Shown: in pieces, positions 62,807 through 64,000 of the stretch
Position numbering within the stretch: position 1 is the stretch's first letter
How the letters are laid out: every line of letters starts with the position of its first letter
Source: JAJEFO01 sp965214325
GTDB taxonomy: Bacteria; Pseudomonadota; Alphaproteobacteria; Rhodobacterales; Rhodobacteraceae
DNA: 64,000 nucleotides
NCBI GenBank assembly: GCA_965214325.1
Contig: CBDCBG010000006.1
Span: 620,001-684,000, forward strand
Reading direction: 5' to 3'
Notes under the pieces: generated by a model
Told to the model about the DNA's origin: nothing
What the model saw: only the letters and a program-made list of their open reading frames with translations
The model's database searches: none
Position numbers and translations under genes: made by a program

Positions 62807-63484
62807 TTAGTCGGCGATCCAGTCGGCAAGTTGTCCGATGTCAGAAAGCACCGCCTCTGCATCGCATGCCAGTTCTTCCGCCTCTGCGACGCCTGTCAGG
62901 ACTGCAATGGGTCGCATTCCCGCGGCCCGTGCGGCCAGCAAGTCCAGCCGGCTGTCCCCGACCATCAGCGTTCGCTCGGGCGCAATCGAGGTGGCCTCGG
63001 CGAATGCGAGCAAGGGATCCGGCGCGGGCTTGGACCCGTATCCGGTGTCGCAGCCGGCAAGGAACGCAAAGCAGTCAGCGATCCCGGCGGCCTCGAGCTG
63101 GAGGCGCGAAGGAGCCTCGGAGTCATTCGTGACAAGCCCGAGCACGTAATCCTGCCCGAGTCTGCCGATGCAGGACACAAGGTCCGCCACTGGCACCATT
63201 TGCGCCTGTTCCGCCATTTCGTCGATCAGGCACAGCGCCTCGTGCTCGTCCCTTTGCATGTATGGCGCCAGGACACGCGCCAGATCGATGGAGGTTCCGG
63301 CGACGGCCATGCTGCCGGGCATGAACCTCGCTCGCTCCAGATCAAAGCCAAGGGCAAGCGCCGCGGCCTCAAGACTGCCAGGTGCGACCGAACGTTCCAG
63401 CAGATCGGTCATCGCATCGCCCCAGGAACGCTGATAGTCAAACAACGTCCCGTCCTTGTCGAAAATGATTGCCTCTACGGTCAC
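62807..63484 (-). CDS. HAD-superfamily hydrolase, phosphoglycolate-phosphatase-like
   Basis: A 225-residue HAD phosphatase. Motif I is IIFDKDGTLFD with the nucleophile Asp and the general acid two residues later. Motif II is VLGLVTNDS, the motif III Lys is in SKPAPDP, and motif IV is LMVGDSRLDLLAARAAG. A helical cap lies between motifs I and II. It resembles Gph, but HAD substrates cannot be told from sequence. I chose a GTG start at 63484, which begins the conserved part directly; the longer frame has no ribosome site. It is about 95 bp from the MttB-family gene on the same strand and may share its transcript. Confidence 0.85.
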   Translation of the reverse strand: MTVEAIIFDKDGTLFDYQRSWGDAMTDLLERSVAPGSLEAAALALGFDLERARFMPGSMAVAGTSIDLARVLAPYMQRDEHEALCLIDEMAEQAQMVPVADLVSCIGRLGQDYVLGLVTNDSEAPSRLQLEAAGIADCFAFLAGCDTGYGSKPAPDPLLAFAEATSIAPERTLMVGDSRLDLLAARAAGMRPIAVLTGVAEAEELACDAEAVLSDIGQLADWIAD

Positions 63485-63847
63485 GATTCGTCCTTTGCCA
63501 GCCTGAACCAGAATGTCCTTGGACTCGTTCCGAGCAGGATTCCCATACTGCAAGAATCTTTAAAACACTTTTGTTTCAAGGAGCATGACTCATATTCTCA
63601 AGTTGAGCCGATCCACACCTGTCCGGGTGCCCCAGGTCTCGGACATGACATTCGCTTCGCTTGATTCCGAGTGCTGCAACCGCAACCCGAAATACATCCA
63701 ACTATCGAGATCGTGGAAGCAGAGTTCTTCAGGCCTGGCAGCCTGGCAAGCTGACCAGAAAGCGCGACGCATCGCCACTGTGTCAAGACATGCACGAAAC
63801 TCTCGCAGCACCCGGCCAGGCGCGAGCTCCAAAGACCGGATCAGGCA
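63485..63847. other. Stretch without a supported gene
   Basis: About 360 bp. An 80-codon minus-strand frame at 63590-63832 would need a TTG start and has no recognisable domain, so I leave it uncalled. An AT-richer segment near 63,540-63,580 could hold a promoter for the HAD gene. Confidence 0.4.
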
Positions 63848-64000
63848 CTAATCCCCAAGCAAGACCCTGGCCTCGATCGTCACCCCGTTCACTGACAGCA
63901 ACCGGTGATCGTTCGCGTTCAGCGTGATCAGAATCTCCACTTCGCCTTCCGGCAATGTCCCGATGTGCATCCATGGCCCATACAGACGTGCGATCTTTCG
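63848..64000 (-). CDS. Unidentified protein, C-terminal 50 residues (cut by window edge)
   Basis: The frame is open from the window end to a TAG at 63848-63850. It reads ARLYGPWMHIGTLPEGEVEI, then TLNANDHRLLSVNG, and ends ARVLLGD. This looks like the end of a compact beta-rich domain and has good coding character, but I cannot name the family. The start lies outside the window. Confidence 0.5.
   Translation of the reverse strand, partial: RKIARLYGPWMHIGTLPEGEVEILITLNANDHRLLSVNGVTIEARVLLGD

Noticed and set aside
63590..63832. An 80-codon minus-strand frame upstream of the HAD gene
   Set aside because: It needs a TTG start, has no ribosome site and no family that I recognise.
1..64000. CRISPR arrays, prophage, restriction-modification, toxin-antitoxin or secondary-metabolite clusters
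   Set aside because: No regularly spaced repeats, integrase, phage structural genes or recognisable defence genes were found; the HNH gene stands alone and belongs to a family common outside defence loci.

Overview
The window looks like chromosomal DNA of a GC-rich alphaproteobacterium, most likely of the Rhodobacterales/Rhodobacteraceae. The evidence is gene order (recA next to alaS, guaB next to rsmB, cysS coupled to cimA, an agl cluster with a divergent lacI-type gene) and a recA-upstream site of the form GTTC-N7-GATC, the SOS box described in Rhodobacter. Most of the window is housekeeping and transport genes. It also carries four transposase loci (one IS66, one IS30, two ISKra4-type) and at least six broken genes, a level of decay often seen in host-associated or recently specialised genomes. 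The host-associated lifestyle is inference.

Layout. 1-10,150 is a nitrate-respiration locus (narK1-narK2-narG-narH, leftward, with a divergent Crp/Fnr regulator). It is damaged in three places: an IS66 element cuts narH after codon 232, an IS30-type element sits between the FNR-boxed narK promoter and the regulator, and the regulator is frameshifted in its DNA-binding domain. 10,260-16,770 holds anmK, tyrS, a sufT-sufA pair, tpiA, a DsbA-fold isomerase and prs. 17,200-18,700 is a broken ISKra4-type transposase just upstream of ribF. 19,760-33,500 carries a cysteine-cluster protein, a lipoprotein, tRNA-Leu, a phytoene-synthase-like protein, cimA-cysS, an aminotransferase, alaS, recA, rsmB and guaB.

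34,390-46,170 begins with a coupled SRPBCC-ArsR pair and a GFA-family gene with an in-frame TGA. The alpha-glucoside cluster aglEFGAK with divergent aglR follows, then a truncated ATP-grasp CoA-ligase gene and glucokinase. AglEFGK would import alpha-glucosides, AglA would hydrolyse them and Glk would phosphorylate the released glucose. Two matching LacI-type operators lie at the divergent aglE/aglR promoters. 46,300-55,900 holds an HNH endonuclease, an esterase-alkA pair, an MFS carrier, a candidate small RNA, a YejA-like binding protein, an entericidin-like lipoprotein, a degraded GAPDH gene, a DsbA-fold protein coupled to a Bcr/CflA exporter and a conserved lipoprotein. 56,300-64,000 holds a YeeE/YedE transporter, an intact ISKra4-type element with a 9-bp target duplication, a YHS protein, rlmB, tRNA-Tyr, a non-pyrrolysine MttB-family methyltransferase, a HAD phosphatase and the 3' end of an unrecognised gene.

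I found no CRISPR array, prophage, toxin-antitoxin or defence island, and no clear multi-gene system of unknown type. The most useful unexplained signals are a compact promoter-hairpin-terminator unit at 49,750-49,859 (candidate sRNA) and the pattern of lesions in the nitrate locus.
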